A stretch of 64,000 bases of DNA from GCA-2718035 sp964435285. Lineage in GTDB: Bacteria; Bacteroidota; Bacteroidia; Flavobacteriales; TMED113. A program made the position numbers and the translations under genes. The notes under the pieces were generated by a model. The model was not told the DNA's origin. It searched no databases and saw only the letters and a list, made by a program, of their open reading frames with translations. Position 1 is the stretch's first letter, and each line of letters begins with the position of its first letter. This document shows positions 11,501 to 23,500 of this stretch, in pieces. The DNA lies in assembly GCA_964435285.1 (NCBI GenBank), contig CAYSYA010000007.1, positions 1 to 64,000 of the forward strand. The letters run 5' to 3'.

Positions 11501-13706
11501 ACCATTTGGAACACCACACAAATCTAAACAAGAAGTAAAATCACAGTTAGCATTATCATCAGTAGCAGTAGGATCATAATTACATGCTGTAGAATCTTGA
11601 CAACCTAAAATCTCATCATCATCACAAATACCATCTCCATCAATATCNNNNNNNNNNNNNNNNNNNNNNNNNNNNNNNNNNNNNNNNNNNNNNNNNNNNN
11701 NNNNNNNNNNNNNNNNNNNNNNNNNNNNNNNNNNNNNNNNNNNNNNNATTATTAACTACAACACCATCCTCACAAGTATCACAACCAATAGCAAAAGTAC
11801 AATCTCCTTGATCTGTTGCCAAAGAATCATAATTACATGCTGTAGAATCTTGACAACCTACTATCTCATCACCATCACAAACACCATCTCCATCAATATC
11901 ATTATTAACTACAACACCATCCTCACAAGTATCACAACCAATAGCAAAAGTACAAGAACCATCATCTTCTGTTGCTAAAGAATCATAATTACACCCTGTA
12001 TTATCTGTACACCCCTCTACTTCATCACTCTCACATACCCCATCACCGTCTGCATCATTTTCAGGGTCAAGAGGACATATATCATTTATATTGGTTACAA
12101 ATTCTGGACCAGGTTGAGAACAAGCTTCCATAGTAAAAGTATCATCACCTAAACCATCACCATCCGTATCCCAATACCAAGTAATTGGTTGAATACAAGT
12201 TCCATTATCTTCTGTTGCTGAAGGATTAAAATTACAAGCTTGTGGATCTGTACATCCATTTATTTCATCACTTTCACATACCCCATCTCCATCTGCATCA
12301 TTTTCAGAGTCATTTGGACAAATATCTTCTTCATCACAAATTGCATCACCATCAATATCATTGTAACAAACCCCGTTACAATCATAAATACCATCTGCAT
12401 AAATACAGGAACCGTCATCAACAGTAGCAGTTAAATCATAATTACATGCTGTATCATCCATACAACCAGGGCTAGAAGTTATTTCCCCTTCGAATGAAGC
12501 ATTAATAAGCATACCAAAACCATTCAATGCATAAGTATTAGAGAAACCTCCCATCATTTGCCAATCTGTTGATGAAGCTAAAAAAGATTGTCCATATATA
12601 TAGGCAAATAATGTATATTCTTCACCAGAAGAAAAACCATCTTTTTCTGGTGTTTGAGTATCATCCCCCCAGGCAGCCATAGCTATATTATTACCTGTCC
12701 ATTCTTCCATACCACCACAAACAAATTGTCCATCATCATTTGTGAAGAATACTCCTAAATAAGCTCCAACTGGGAAAGGTTCTCCGTTAAAAGTGATTGA
12801 ACTTACATTAGGTCCCTCCGGAGTAACAGCTATAGTAGCATTAGCTCCAGTATTGGGCTCATCCCATACTAAATTATAACACGACCCATCATCTAACGTT
12901 GCGTCTAAATTATAATTGATAGCAGTTTCGTCAGTACAACCTAAAATAGCTGTTAATTCACCACTAAACTCAACTCCTAATAATTGACCAAAACCATTTG
13001 AAGTAAATGTGTTAGAAAAAGGAGGTAAAGTATTCATTGTTGAAGTTGAAGCTGCAAAAGATTCACCAGAAATAGAGAGACCCCAAGTAATTGATTCACC
13101 TGATGCAAAACCATTATCTAGGCCTGATTCTGAAGCCCAAACAGCAATAGCTAATTGATCTCCTGTCCATGGCTGATAACCTGCACATTGTAATTCACCA
13201 GCATCATTAGTAAAAAAAGCACCTAATAGAGACCCAATAGGGGGTTCCTCACCATTAAATGTAACCACATCTGCACCTACTTGAACCGTCATATTTGCGT
13301 CTGTTATAGTGAAAGAAAATTCTCCCAATTCAACAGATCCATACTGACAATCAGGAGTAGCAAAGATAGCAGTAGCGCAGGCATCACCGGAGTAATTTTC
13401 TGCAGTAGAGTCACCACAACCACCAGATAACACAACACAAGAACCATCATCTACAACTGCAGAAGGATCATAATTGTATGAATCTGGACACATACAACCT
13501 GATGCACCTAAATCACAATTTTCATTAGTAAATGTTGCAGAAGAACAAGCATCTCCAGAGTAATTTAATGCAGAAGGATTACTACAACCTCCATCAATAA
13601 TACAAATATTATAGGTATCTAAAAAGAAAGGATCACATTGATCACATTGAGAATAAATACTTTGAGCGGCAAAGGCCATTAAAAAAACAATAAGTACTTT
13701 TTTCAT
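8504..13706 (-). CDS. large multi-module T9SS type A surface protein, interrupted by an assembly gap
   Basis: This is read as one gene broken by 100 N (11648-11747). The upstream part (13706-11748) gives 653 aa: signal peptide MKKVLIVFLMAFAAQSIYS, GC...DGSC modules, two GDxIGxFF modules and DxDGDGVCDxDE repeats, ending exactly at ...EDGVVVNN. The downstream part (11647-8504) gives 1047 aa: it resumes at DIDGDGICDDDE, followed by a GDxIGxFF module, four SprB-type repeats (10090-10950), a second and third GDxIGxFF module, a duplicated 'KDxSGxxxWP' segment (about 9230-9660), and a type A sorting domain (CFPNPASSFVNLEF). Both flanks end on codon boundaries, so a join of zero or a multiple of 3 bp keeps the frame. 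The start at 13706 is chosen over an ATG at 13793, which lacks a signal peptide and overlaps the preceding gene. Confidence 0.8.
11648..11747. other. assembly gap (100 N) inside a 153-bp tandem repeat
   Basis: Exactly 100 N, a conventional placeholder of unknown true size. Sequence on the right begins with the repeat start (attattaactacaacacc) and sequence on the left ends with catcaatatc. That is the same junction seen intact at 11900/11901. The missing sequence is therefore probably zero or a whole number of 153-bp units. Confidence 0.95.
11748..12053 (-). repeat. direct tandem repeat, about 153-bp (51-aa) period, next to the gap
   Basis: A unit beginning attattaactacaacacca starts at 11748 and again at 11901, a spacing of 153 bp. 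The second copy is diverged in its latter half. The encoded 51-aa unit joins a DIDGDGVCDGDE calcium-binding-like loop, a GCQDSTACNYDSLAT module and a CDTCEDGVVVNN spacer. The partial copy left of the gap (11523-11647) belongs to the same series. Confidence 0.85.
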
Positions 13707-13716
13707 AAGTTTAAAT

Positions 13717-16700
13717 TTAGTTATTATTAATATTTTCTTTACTTGATATATAGATGCTACCCTGATAATATTCTTTAGTTTTACTAGCCTCATTAAATAG
13801 CTCTAAAACGTAATAATAAACACCATCAGAAACATACTGATTATCTAAATCAGCAACTCTTCCATCCCATAAGACTCTATCAGAACTGAAACCGGATTGG
13901 GAGTGAACAACATATCCCCATCGATTATATACGGTAAATAAAAGATTTGTGTGAATTGAAAAATCTAAACCATTTATTACAAATCCATCGTTATAAGTGT
14001 CACCATTTGGAGTAAAGGCATTTGGAACAGTTATTGGACAAGAGAAACCAACAGTTACTGTAGCAAAAGTATCACAAAGATGATAAGCAAAATCGTACAG
14101 CCCCCAACTGTCAACAGAGAAGTCAAGAGAATTTGGAGATTCATCTTCAATGATTACATTTCCAGGGCCATCCAAAAACTCAAAATAACCAAAGTCCACT
14201 CCTTGAGGAATATCAACTAAAATACTTGAGCTTTGCTCACATTCATAGAAAGTAACAGCAAAATTAGCATAAGGGTCTTTCTTAAATTCGATTTCAACTT
14301 CATCAAATGAACCACATGAGTTATATGCAAATGTGTATATACCATAATCAGAAACAGTAACAATAGTATTCTCAGAGTTAGTATTTTCAAAAATAGCAGT
14401 TTCACCATTGGGAGCAGAGACAAGTGACCAAAATCCTTGGGAAGAAAATGAGTCAGCTAAGTAAAGAAAAGAAGAAAAAGAACAACTAACATCGGGTATG
14501 TCTGCTATTTGTGGAGATACAGCTTGCATATTAAATTCAATGCTAGAAACAGAGCCACACTCATCAGTATAAAAAAGTTCATATGAACCAAAATTGGAAC
14601 AACTAACGGTTGTTGTTGGATTATTTGGGTCACTAAATGTAATATTACCAGGACCATCAAATGACCAAGTACCTATGCCGAAACCTCCTGCTGCATAAGC
14701 AGTAAAATCATTTAAACAATAAATATTATCTGATAAAAATAAAGATATAGGTTGCGTTTCAGGGTTGTAGACAGTAAAATTCTGAATTGCTTCACAATCA
14801 AATTGATCAGTAACTACTAATTGATACTGACCTGCTGAAAGAGTATTTGGATTAACTGCAAAACCAGATAAATCAGTCCATGTTTGATTATATGGAGGAG
14901 TACCACCAAATATATTTGCTGTAGCTTGACCAGAGTTGTCATTAGGACAAAGAGGATTAATTATTTCTAAGTCAAATCCTAATAAATCTGGTTGATTTAT
15001 CTCTATAGTTTCTGATACTTCACAACCATTATCATCAAATACGGAGAAAATATATGTGCCTGCTGGAATTTGGTTTAGGTCAACTAAATTTCCGGTATTT
15101 ATAATATATGGTGGAGTCCCACCACTAACAAATATTTCAGCACTTCCTGAAGGATCACCATAACAAAATAAAACATCAGAAGTTTGAATATCTAAGACTA
15201 ATTCTTCTGGTTGATTTATGGTGAAATTTTCTTCAAATACACAACCATTAGAGTCAGTAACTGTAACTAAATAATTCCCACCTGCCAGGGCATTAGGATT
15301 AAATCCATACCAGTTTTGATTAAAAGGAGGGGTTCCACCGTTGATTGTTAGATAAGCAGATCCAGTGGGATCACCATAACAAGTGGAGACATCAAACGTA
15401 TTAACCTGAAAAGTTAAAAGATCTGGTTCATTAATAGAAACTTCAATCTCTTGAGAACATAAATTAGAATCTGTGACAGTTAAATTATAATCTCCTGGAC
15501 CTAAATTATCAATATCTGAAGTTACTAAACCATTACTCCATGAATAACTAAACGGGGGGACTCCACCAAAAACATCAATACTAATACTTCCATCATTATC
15601 ACCAAAACAAGATACATCCTGATGAACCTCTTGAATAATTATAGGATCAACTTCAGGAACAAAAAAAGAAAAATCATAAGAACAATTTAAATTATCTAAA
15701 ACAGTTAAAGTATAATCTCCTGAGACTAAATTAGAAATATCTTCATCATTACTAGAAAAACCATTTACAGATGACCAAGTAATATCATAAGGGGGAAAAC
15801 CACCATTAATTTCAACATCAATACTTCCATCATTTCCACCAGGACACGAAACAACAGAAATATTGTTTACCGAAACAGTTACTGCATCAGGTTCAGTTAT
15901 TTCGATATTAGATTGAACTGAGCAACCATTTTCGTCAGTTACTGTGATTGTATAAATTCCTGCAGAAATATCATTCAAATCTTCAGTTGTAAAATTATTA
16001 GACCATTCATATGAATATAAACCTGTTCCACCTGATACTGATAAATCAATAAAACCATCTGCCCCGCCGTAACAAGAAACACCAAAACCATTGTAATCAG
16101 AAAAAACTTCTGAAATAATAAGTTCACTATCTGGTTCTGTAATTGAAAAACTAAAAAAGGACTCACATCCATTACAATCAATTACATTTAAATTATAAAC
16201 ACCAGGACATAAACTAGATATATTAGCATTATTTGAGCTAAAATCATTTATACCATCATCATTTAAATCTGCACTCCATTGATAAAAAACACAATCATCA
16301 TCAGCTTCAGGATTAAGTTCAAAACCAGTTCCACCAATTACATCAATTTCAATGTAACCATCACATTCGCCAAAACAACTAACTCCAAAGTCATTAAAAT
16401 TAGATACGATAGTATTAACAGAAATATCAGATGGTTCCGGTACATTAATGATTTGACTAGATGAACAAAAGTTTTCAGTGTTAAATATCTCTAATAAATA
16501 ATCTCCCTGGGACAGATTATTTAGGTCTTCATCATTCAATATTGAACCAGTAGGGGTTGTCCATGTATACTCGTAAATCCCCTCTCCTGCTTGAGTAATT
16601 TCAATTGCTCCATCATTATTCCCAAAACAACTAACACCAAAAGTTTGCACATCAACAATAGGATCCTCTGGAGTCTCCACAGTAAATGGAATTGTAAAAA

Positions 16701-17547
16701 GACAACCATCAAAAGTATCTTCAACAATTACATAATAATCATTTGGAGAAAGACCTGTTAAGCTAAATGGACCAGTTATATTATTATTTACAGCCGCAAT
16801 GTTTCCAAAGGGATCTAGCCAAGTTAAATTCCAAGGCCCTTCCCCATCTGGTGTTACAAATGCTAAACCCTCCGGTGTTTGACAGGTTGGCTGGACCACT
16901 GTTAAATCAGTTTCATCACACGTTGGACAATTTAAATTAGCATAAAAAAATGAAGATGGGTCATCTTCACAACCTTCTTGAGTATAACTACCCATTTCAC
17001 CGTCAGAATAATTAGTCACTTCCATAATCAAACTAGCACCATTATCCGCTGGCGGACACTCAGAAACAGTAATTTGCCAACAAAAAGTCCAAGAACCAGA
17101 CCCTCCATCTCCGTAATTATCACCTGGGTCTCCATTTAAAGCACCACCACCTGAACTATCATCATACCACCATCCAGGTTCAACTACGAGATTTCCACTG
17201 TTAACTCCAATTACATTATCGGTCCAAATCCACTCTCCATTTTGATTAACTGATTGCGGTTGATTAACTGGTACCAATGTACTTTGGTCCCAACCAGGGC
17301 CAAATAAAGGAACAATACCATGCATCCAATTATTATTGTTGTCAGCAGAGGCTCCGTTGTAACTCTCAACTGTATAACAAAATTCAATCACTTGACCAGG
17401 AAAATATGTAGGATTTCCACCTGTGAAAGGATCAGACATTGGAGGAGGAGAGGCAACTAATGCATCTTTTTGAATACATTGAGAGTTTGCTTCATGAATA
17501 AAACAAAAGAAAATTAAGAATATTGATATTTTTTTCAAATTACTCAT
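13717..17547 (-). CDS. SprB-repeat T9SS type B (gliding motility-associated) surface protein
   Basis: A 1276-aa exported protein with signal peptide MSNLKKISIFLIFFCFIHEANSQ. The N-terminal region (about 25-220) is rich in Gly, Asn and Trp, with a C-x-C-type end (NCPTCDETD). Eight SprB-type repeats follow (about 220-900), recognisable by VSCFGxxDGxIxI, GGxPPYxYxW and GxYxLxVxDxxxC patterns. Then come three copies of the 'YGxYxF' repeat (about 915-1155) that is also found in the proteins at 37581 and 40171. The C-terminal roughly 95 residues (VPNAFTPNGDTYNDGF ... NRWGYVVH ... DGVYYYVLEL) are the T9SS type B sorting domain. SprB itself is the mobile gliding adhesin of Flavobacterium; a related role is inferred. 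It follows the giant gene by 7 bp. Confidence 0.88.
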   Translation of the reverse strand: MSNLKKISIFLIFFCFIHEANSQCIQKDALVASPPPMSDPFTGGNPTYFPGQVIEFCYTVESYNGASADNNNNWMHGIVPLFGPGWDQSTLVPVNQPQSVNQNGEWIWTDNVIGVNSGNLVVEPGWWYDDSSGGGALNGDPGDNYGDGGSGSWTFCWQITVSECPPADNGASLIMEVTNYSDGEMGSYTQEGCEDDPSSFFYANLNCPTCDETDLTVVQPTCQTPEGLAFVTPDGEGPWNLTWLDPFGNIAAVNNNITGPFSLTGLSPNDYYVIVEDTFDGCLFTIPFTVETPEDPIVDVQTFGVSCFGNNDGAIEITQAGEGIYEYTWTTPTGSILNDEDLNNLSQGDYLLEIFNTENFCSSSQIINVPEPSDISVNTIVSNFNDFGVSCFGECDGYIEIDVIGGTGFELNPEADDDCVFYQWSADLNDDGINDFSSNNANISSLCPGVYNLNVIDCNGCESFFSFSITEPDSELIISEVFSDYNGFGVSCYGGADGFIDLSVSGGTGLYSYEWSNNFTTEDLNDISAGIYTITVTDENGCSVQSNIEITEPDAVTVSVNNISVVSCPGGNDGSIDVEINGGFPPYDITWSSVNGFSSNDEDISNLVSGDYTLTVLDNLNCSYDFSFFVPEVDPIIIQEVHQDVSCFGDNDGSISIDVFGGVPPFSYSWSNGLVTSDIDNLGPGDYNLTVTDSNLCSQEIEVSINEPDLLTFQVNTFDVSTCYGDPTGSAYLTINGGTPPFNQNWYGFNPNALAGGNYLVTVTDSNGCVFEENFTINQPEELVLDIQTSDVLFCYGDPSGSAEIFVSGGTPPYIINTGNLVDLNQIPAGTYIFSVFDDNGCEVSETIEINQPDLLGFDLEIINPLCPNDNSGQATANIFGGTPPYNQTWTDLSGFAVNPNTLSAGQYQLVVTDQFDCEAIQNFTVYNPETQPISLFLSDNIYCLNDFTAYAAGGFGIGTWSFDGPGNITFSDPNNPTTTVSCSNFGSYELFYTDECGSVSSIEFNMQAVSPQIADIPDVSCSFSSFLYLADSFSSQGFWSLVSAPNGETAIFENTNSENTIVTVSDYGIYTFAYNSCGSFDEVEIEFKKDPYANFAVTFYECEQSSSILVDIPQGVDFGYFEFLDGPGNVIIEDESPNSLDFSVDSWGLYDFAYHLCDTFATVTVGFSCPITVPNAFTPNGDTYNDGFVINGLDFSIHTNLLFTVYNRWGYVVHSQSGFSSDRVLWDGRVADLDNQYVSDGVYYYVLELFNEASKTKEYYQGSIYISSKENINNN

Positions 17548-17554
17548 TTAATTT

Positions 17555-20500
17555 TTATCTTTTTATTGTTACTCTTCCAGTAATCACCTGTCCATTTACA
17601 GGTTCAATTATATAATAGTAATCAGCAATTGGAAGTGGTTTATTATGATAATATCCGTCCCAATATTCTTGATTTCTTTGAGAGTAAAAAACTCTCTGTC
17701 CCCAACGATTAAATATTTGAACATTAGCATTAATTAAATATTCAGCTCCGCCTACTACCCAAGTATCATTGAAACCATCACCATTTGGAGTAAAACCAGA
17801 CGGTATTTCAAAACAATCATCTTCAATTACCCCTAAGTCAATTGTAACAGCTCCTTGACAACCCTCAAAATCTATAATTGTTAAGTCATATAATCCTGTC
17901 ATTATCGACTCTATTTCAGTGTTATATTCTTCCTCAAGTTGAGGAGAGGTGACAGTGTAAGGCTCTAACCCTCCCTGGACGTCTAATAAAATTGAACCGT
18001 CAAATGAAAAAGAACAAGTAGGTTCAACAATTTCATAATTAATTTCAAAAGAAGGTGGCCCACCAACCTCAAAAATAAAATCATTAAAACAACTTATTGA
18101 GTCAGTCACTTGAACTCTATATTCTCCTTGGAAAAGACTATCGATGAATAAATATTCAGACTGAAAAGAAGATGATATTAACGAATCTGAAGAATTAAAA
18201 AATAAAATACTGTAAGGAGATACACCACCATAAACTTCTAACTCTACTGCACCATCCCCATTACTAAAACAACTTGTTTCTTGTATACTAACATTTGTTA
18301 ATATTTCAGGAGGGGAACCAACAGGAATAATTAACTCAAATACACAATCATTAAAATCTGAAAATGTCAACAAATAATTATCAGAAAAAACATCTGAAAA
18401 AGAAATATTTGTTTCTGTAGTATATAATTCATCAATTAAAACATCTCCTGAACTAGATGAAACAGTATAGGAGAATGGCCCCAGACCACCATCTATATCA
18501 ACATTAAATGAGCCGTCATTGTATCCAAAACAAGAAGCATCAGTTACTTCTAATAAATCAACTCTTATTTCATCTGGTTCAATTAAACTTATGATTTCTG
18601 TTGTAATGGAACAAGAATTTAAGTCTTGAACATATACAGTATACTCACCAACAAAAAGGTTTTCAAATGTATAAAAAACCTGTGGTAAATTATTAATTGG
18701 GTCTTGTTCAAATAACACAGATTCAACAATTTGCTCACCATTACTTTCATTATTTAAAGTAAAAATATAATTACCTGATCCACCAGAAATAAAAACACCA
18801 ATGGCCCCATCATTTCCACCATTGCAACTTACACTATAACCATTATAATCATTACTTTCACCGTCCGAATTTATGTCAGAAACACTGAATGATAAATTAA
18901 CAGGTTCAGGATTTGGTAAAAAAATATTTTCATAAGCAACACACAAATTATTAGAATCTGTTATTTGTATAAAATAATTACCAGGCTCTAAGTTAGAAAT
19001 ACCAGGACTTGTACTAGTAAAACCATTTGGGCCAGTCCATGAATAAAAATACTCATCAGTTCCACCAATGACAGATAAATTAATCCAACCATCCGACGCA
19101 TTGTTACAAGAAACTCCAAAACCACTAAATTGAGTTGTTGAAGAAGTTGAAGTTATAAGGATTTCATTTGGTTCAGTTAATAGAATTGATTCTGAAACCT
19201 GACATCCGTTATTATCTTCAATGACTAAATTATACTCACCAGCAATTAGATTTTCAATTAAAGAAGTATTTGCAGAAAAACCATTAGGACCAGTCCATGA
19301 ATATGAAAAAGGTGGAAATAAGCCTTGGGAAGAAGCTTCAATAAAACCATCTGAACCACCAAAACAAGAAAGATTGAAACCACTATAGTCTGAAGAAGTA
19401 TAAGAAAAAGAAATTTCTTCAGGTTGAGTCATATAAACTTCAAACTGAACAGAGCAACCATTTAAATCAGTTGCTATTTCAGTGAAATAGCCTGTTTGGC
19501 CATTTGGACCTAAAGCAGAATTTGCAATTGTAATTGCTGTATTTGCACCGTCGGGATCAACACCAGTTGGTTGAATAAACTGATATGGTGAACCTGCTGG
19601 AAATGGCACACCCCCAGACCAATTTAAAATTATATCACCTTCTCCACCAAAACAAGATATTTCAGTAATATCTGCAGTAACAACTAATGGATCTGGTTGA
19701 TTTAAAATATACGTTGCTGTAGCCTCACAACCATTTGAGTCAGTAACTAAAACAGTATATTCGCCTGACTGTAAGTTGTTTATATCTTCATCAATTGAAC
19801 CATTTGACCAATCAAATACGTAAACACCAGAGCCACCAGAAACAGTTAAATCTATAAAACCATCAGTTTCAGAGTTACATGAAATACCGTAGCCTGAGTA
19901 GTCAGAGTAAATAGCAGAAATTTGTATTGGCTCTGACTCAAAAAGTTCAAAGTCTAAAGAGATAGAACAGGAATTTTCATCTGTAACTGTAACTGAATAT
20001 GTATCTGAACCTAAATTATAAATATCCTCAGATGTCTCATTATTTGACCAAAGAAATGTATAATTACCAACACCACCTGAAACTGAAATATCTATGAATC
20101 CGTCTTGTTCTCCACCACATGTAACACCAAATCCATCATAATCTGAAATAGTTACATCTGAAAATTGAAGTTCAAGAGGTTCAGTTAAAATAATTGTTTG
20201 AGTTACATCGCATCCTTGACCAATATTATTAACTGCAGTATCAAAATTCTGATCAGTTACAGTAACGGTGTAAGTACCGGCAGGCAAATTTGATATATTT
20301 GGACTAGAAGTATCATTAATTTGTTCATTATCTTCATTGAACCAAGAATAAGAATAAGGGGGTGTGCCGCCAACAACTGAAATTGAAATAAATCCATTTT
20401 CTTCACCAAAACATTGTACCCCATAACCACCGTAGTCAGAAGTAATAAGTTCTGTAATTTCCAAAGGTAACAATTCTGGAATCTCAATAGTTAAATTTGA

Positions 20501-23500
20501 TTCACTACAAAAAGTCAAAGCATCACCTTCATCATAATTTTCATCTGTTACAAAAACAGTATAAACACCATAAGGAACATCTGTTAAATTACTTTCTAAT
20601 CCTACAACTTCAGAATTTTCATTCAACCAAACAATAGAGTATTCACCTACACCACCCTCAATATTTATTTCTATAGAACCATTAGTTTCTGAACTACATG
20701 AAGGTAAATCTAAATTCAACACTGAAATTTGTAAAGGATCAGGTTCAGTAATTACAAATGTAGTGTCAAATTCACATCCTAAAGCATCTGTGATAGTCAG
20801 ATTATAGTCCCCAGCAAATAAAAAAGATAAATTTTCATCTGAACTAGTAAAATTATTAGGTCCATTCCATGAAAATGAATAGGGTTCAATTCCACCTATT
20901 ATTTCTGTAAATATTTCACCATTAAAGGTGCCATTACAACTTACAGAAAATCCATCAAAGTCGCTAGTTTGATTACCTTCTAAAGTTGTACTAATTGGAT
21001 TTTCAGGAACAACAACTTCAAACTCTGTAGAATAAACACAGTTGGCATTAGACAAATTAAATGTATAAGTTCCATTAACTGGTTCTGTAATAACAATTTG
21101 AGTTGGGTCTGCCTGTGTATATACAGAAGTAGTAATAAGTGAACTAATAGCAGATAGTCCATTGGGGACGTAAACAGATTCAAATCCAGGAAGATCTTGA
21201 AAAGATACAGATAAGTTATAAATAGTGCCATCAGGTTTTAAAGCAAGAAAAACCATTTCATCACCACTTTGAAAACCCTCTAAAACTCCTGGAGTTAATG
21301 CATCATCACCACATCCAACTAATGAGTTGGTAACCTCAGTCCAAGTAATTATATTGGAAGCAACATAAGAACCTGATTCATCAACATAAAACAAACCAAT
21401 TTGATCCCCTATTTCTAAATTTGTTGTCATTGAAGCTGGAACAGCAATAGAGTTATTTGTTGCGCATGCTTCATCTGGGTTAGAAAAATCTAATGAGCCT
21501 GCATCACCATTAACTACAGTTTCTTCATAAATGATTTCAGTTCCATTATTTATGACTATGTCAAATATCCCCTCACCTGTTATCAAATATTCAAAAACAG
21601 CTTCATCGCCATAACAAATAACTTCTTCAACAACATTAATTTCAACACTTATTTCATCAAGAGAAGAAATAAAGAATGTTTCTTGATAAGGAGAACAACC
21701 ACTAGCATCAAACAAAGTTAAAGTGTAATCTCCTGGACTTAAACCAGTCAAATCTTGATTAGATACTTGTCCAGATGGAATAATTCCACCATTTGATGCT
21801 GACCAAGCGTAAACATAATTCCCATCAGGAAAAACTTGACCTCCGGAAGGTTCGATATCAATTGAACCAATTGGGTCTTCAGAGCAGACACCAAGTACAC
21901 TATTTTCTGTATTAATTGTTGCAAATAATATGGAAATATTGTCTACAAAAATTGGTGAAGAGATAATTTCACAACCACTAGAATCAATTATTTGAACAAA
22001 ATAATCACCACTAGATAAACCATTAACAGTAGATAAGCCACCTGGTACTATCTGGTCAAATAATGGGTCAAATATTTGATTGTTATTAGTGTCATCGAAC
22101 CATTGGTATGTGTAATCACCATTTCCACCACTAACAGAGACAGAAATTGAACCAGTGCTAGTTTCAATACAAGAGCTTTCAACTAAAACTTGGTCAATAA
22201 TTAATCCCTCTGAAGAAGAGATATTATATGAAGATTCAACTTCACAAGAAATATCACCACCAAAGTCTAAAACTAATAAATCATAATCTCCGGCAGACAA
22301 ATTATTAATTTGTATAAACCCAGAACTATTATCTAAATCTTCAAAAACAACATTATCGTTATCATCTGTTAAAATAAAATCATATGGTGCAGAACCATCA
22401 ACCTGAACTTCAATAAATCCATTTTCTTCACCGCATGACGTATTAGAAGTTGTTTCAGATAAAATTTCTAAAGAAGAATTATTAATTACTTCAAATGAAT
22501 ATGACTGACTACAAATATCAGGATTATCAAATCCTGCAGCAATATGAGAAATTAACATGGTATATGTACCATCCCCATAAAAAGTAGGATCAAATTGAAA
22601 AGTTAAAGGAAGCTCATTATTAAATGCCCAGTTGATGAAATTATTTTCATAATAAAGCTCAAATGCATAATACCATCCATTTTCTGCATTAGGGTCTTCA
22701 AAATTTTCCTCATTAGATGGATCAGTAGAACCATTTATTTCTAAAATAGTAAATTCTGCTATGTCTTCTCCACATGATGGAGGACTATATTCGTAACTAA
22801 CAATGAAAGGACTTGGCTCTGTTATTTCTATAGGACCTAAAAAAGCTGAAATACTATTTTGGTCTGTCACCTCTACATAATACAATCCTGCGCCTATATT
22901 ATCAATATTTTGGTCTGTTCCAACAATAATTCCTTCTTGATTGGTCCAAGAAAAATTATAAGGTGAAACTCCACCAGAAACTGATAAGTTAATGAGAGCA
23001 TCATTAGCACCATAACAGCTAGTATTAGTTTCAAAACCAAAATCAAAATCCCATCCCTGAAAAGGAGTAGAGACATTAAGATCTATTGAACCAGGTTCTG
23101 TAATTTGAAATGTTTCTGTTAATACCAGACAGTTATTTGAATCAGTTAAAGTTAAGGTGTATGAGCCTGCTGTTAAATTAATTAAATCCTGAGTCACTTC
23201 TCCATTGGACCAATTATAATTATAAAAACCAGTTCCTCCTTGAACTGATATATCAATTGAGCCGTCATTAGCTCCTGAAGCACTTACCCCATAACTATTG
23301 TACGAACTTAAATTTGAAGTTATCTCTAATGGACTTGGTTCTGTTATTTCAAATTGAAATTCCTGTGAACAATTATTATTGTCAGAAATAATAACAGAGT
23401 AAAAGCCAGCAGAAATTTCAGAAATGCTTTGGGATGTTGCTCCATTTGACCATTCAAAATTATAAACACCTGTACCTTCTGATACATTTAAATTTATAAA

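Noticed and set aside
11519..11521. TTG start codon for a separate downstream gene
   Set aside because: The frame is open from 11521 back to the N gap and encodes the same repeat modules. There is no signal peptide after the TTG, although the protein has a T9SS sorting domain that requires export.
11296..11538. His/Asn/Leu-rich + strand reading frame
   Set aside because: It is the antisense of Cys/Asp-rich repeat coding sequence and shows no start context or family resemblance.
13707..13793. Longer N-terminus for the gene starting at 13706
   Set aside because: The extra 29 residues are not signal-like and overlap the preceding gene by 77 bp. MKKVLIVFLMAFAAQSIYS at 13706 is a good signal peptide.
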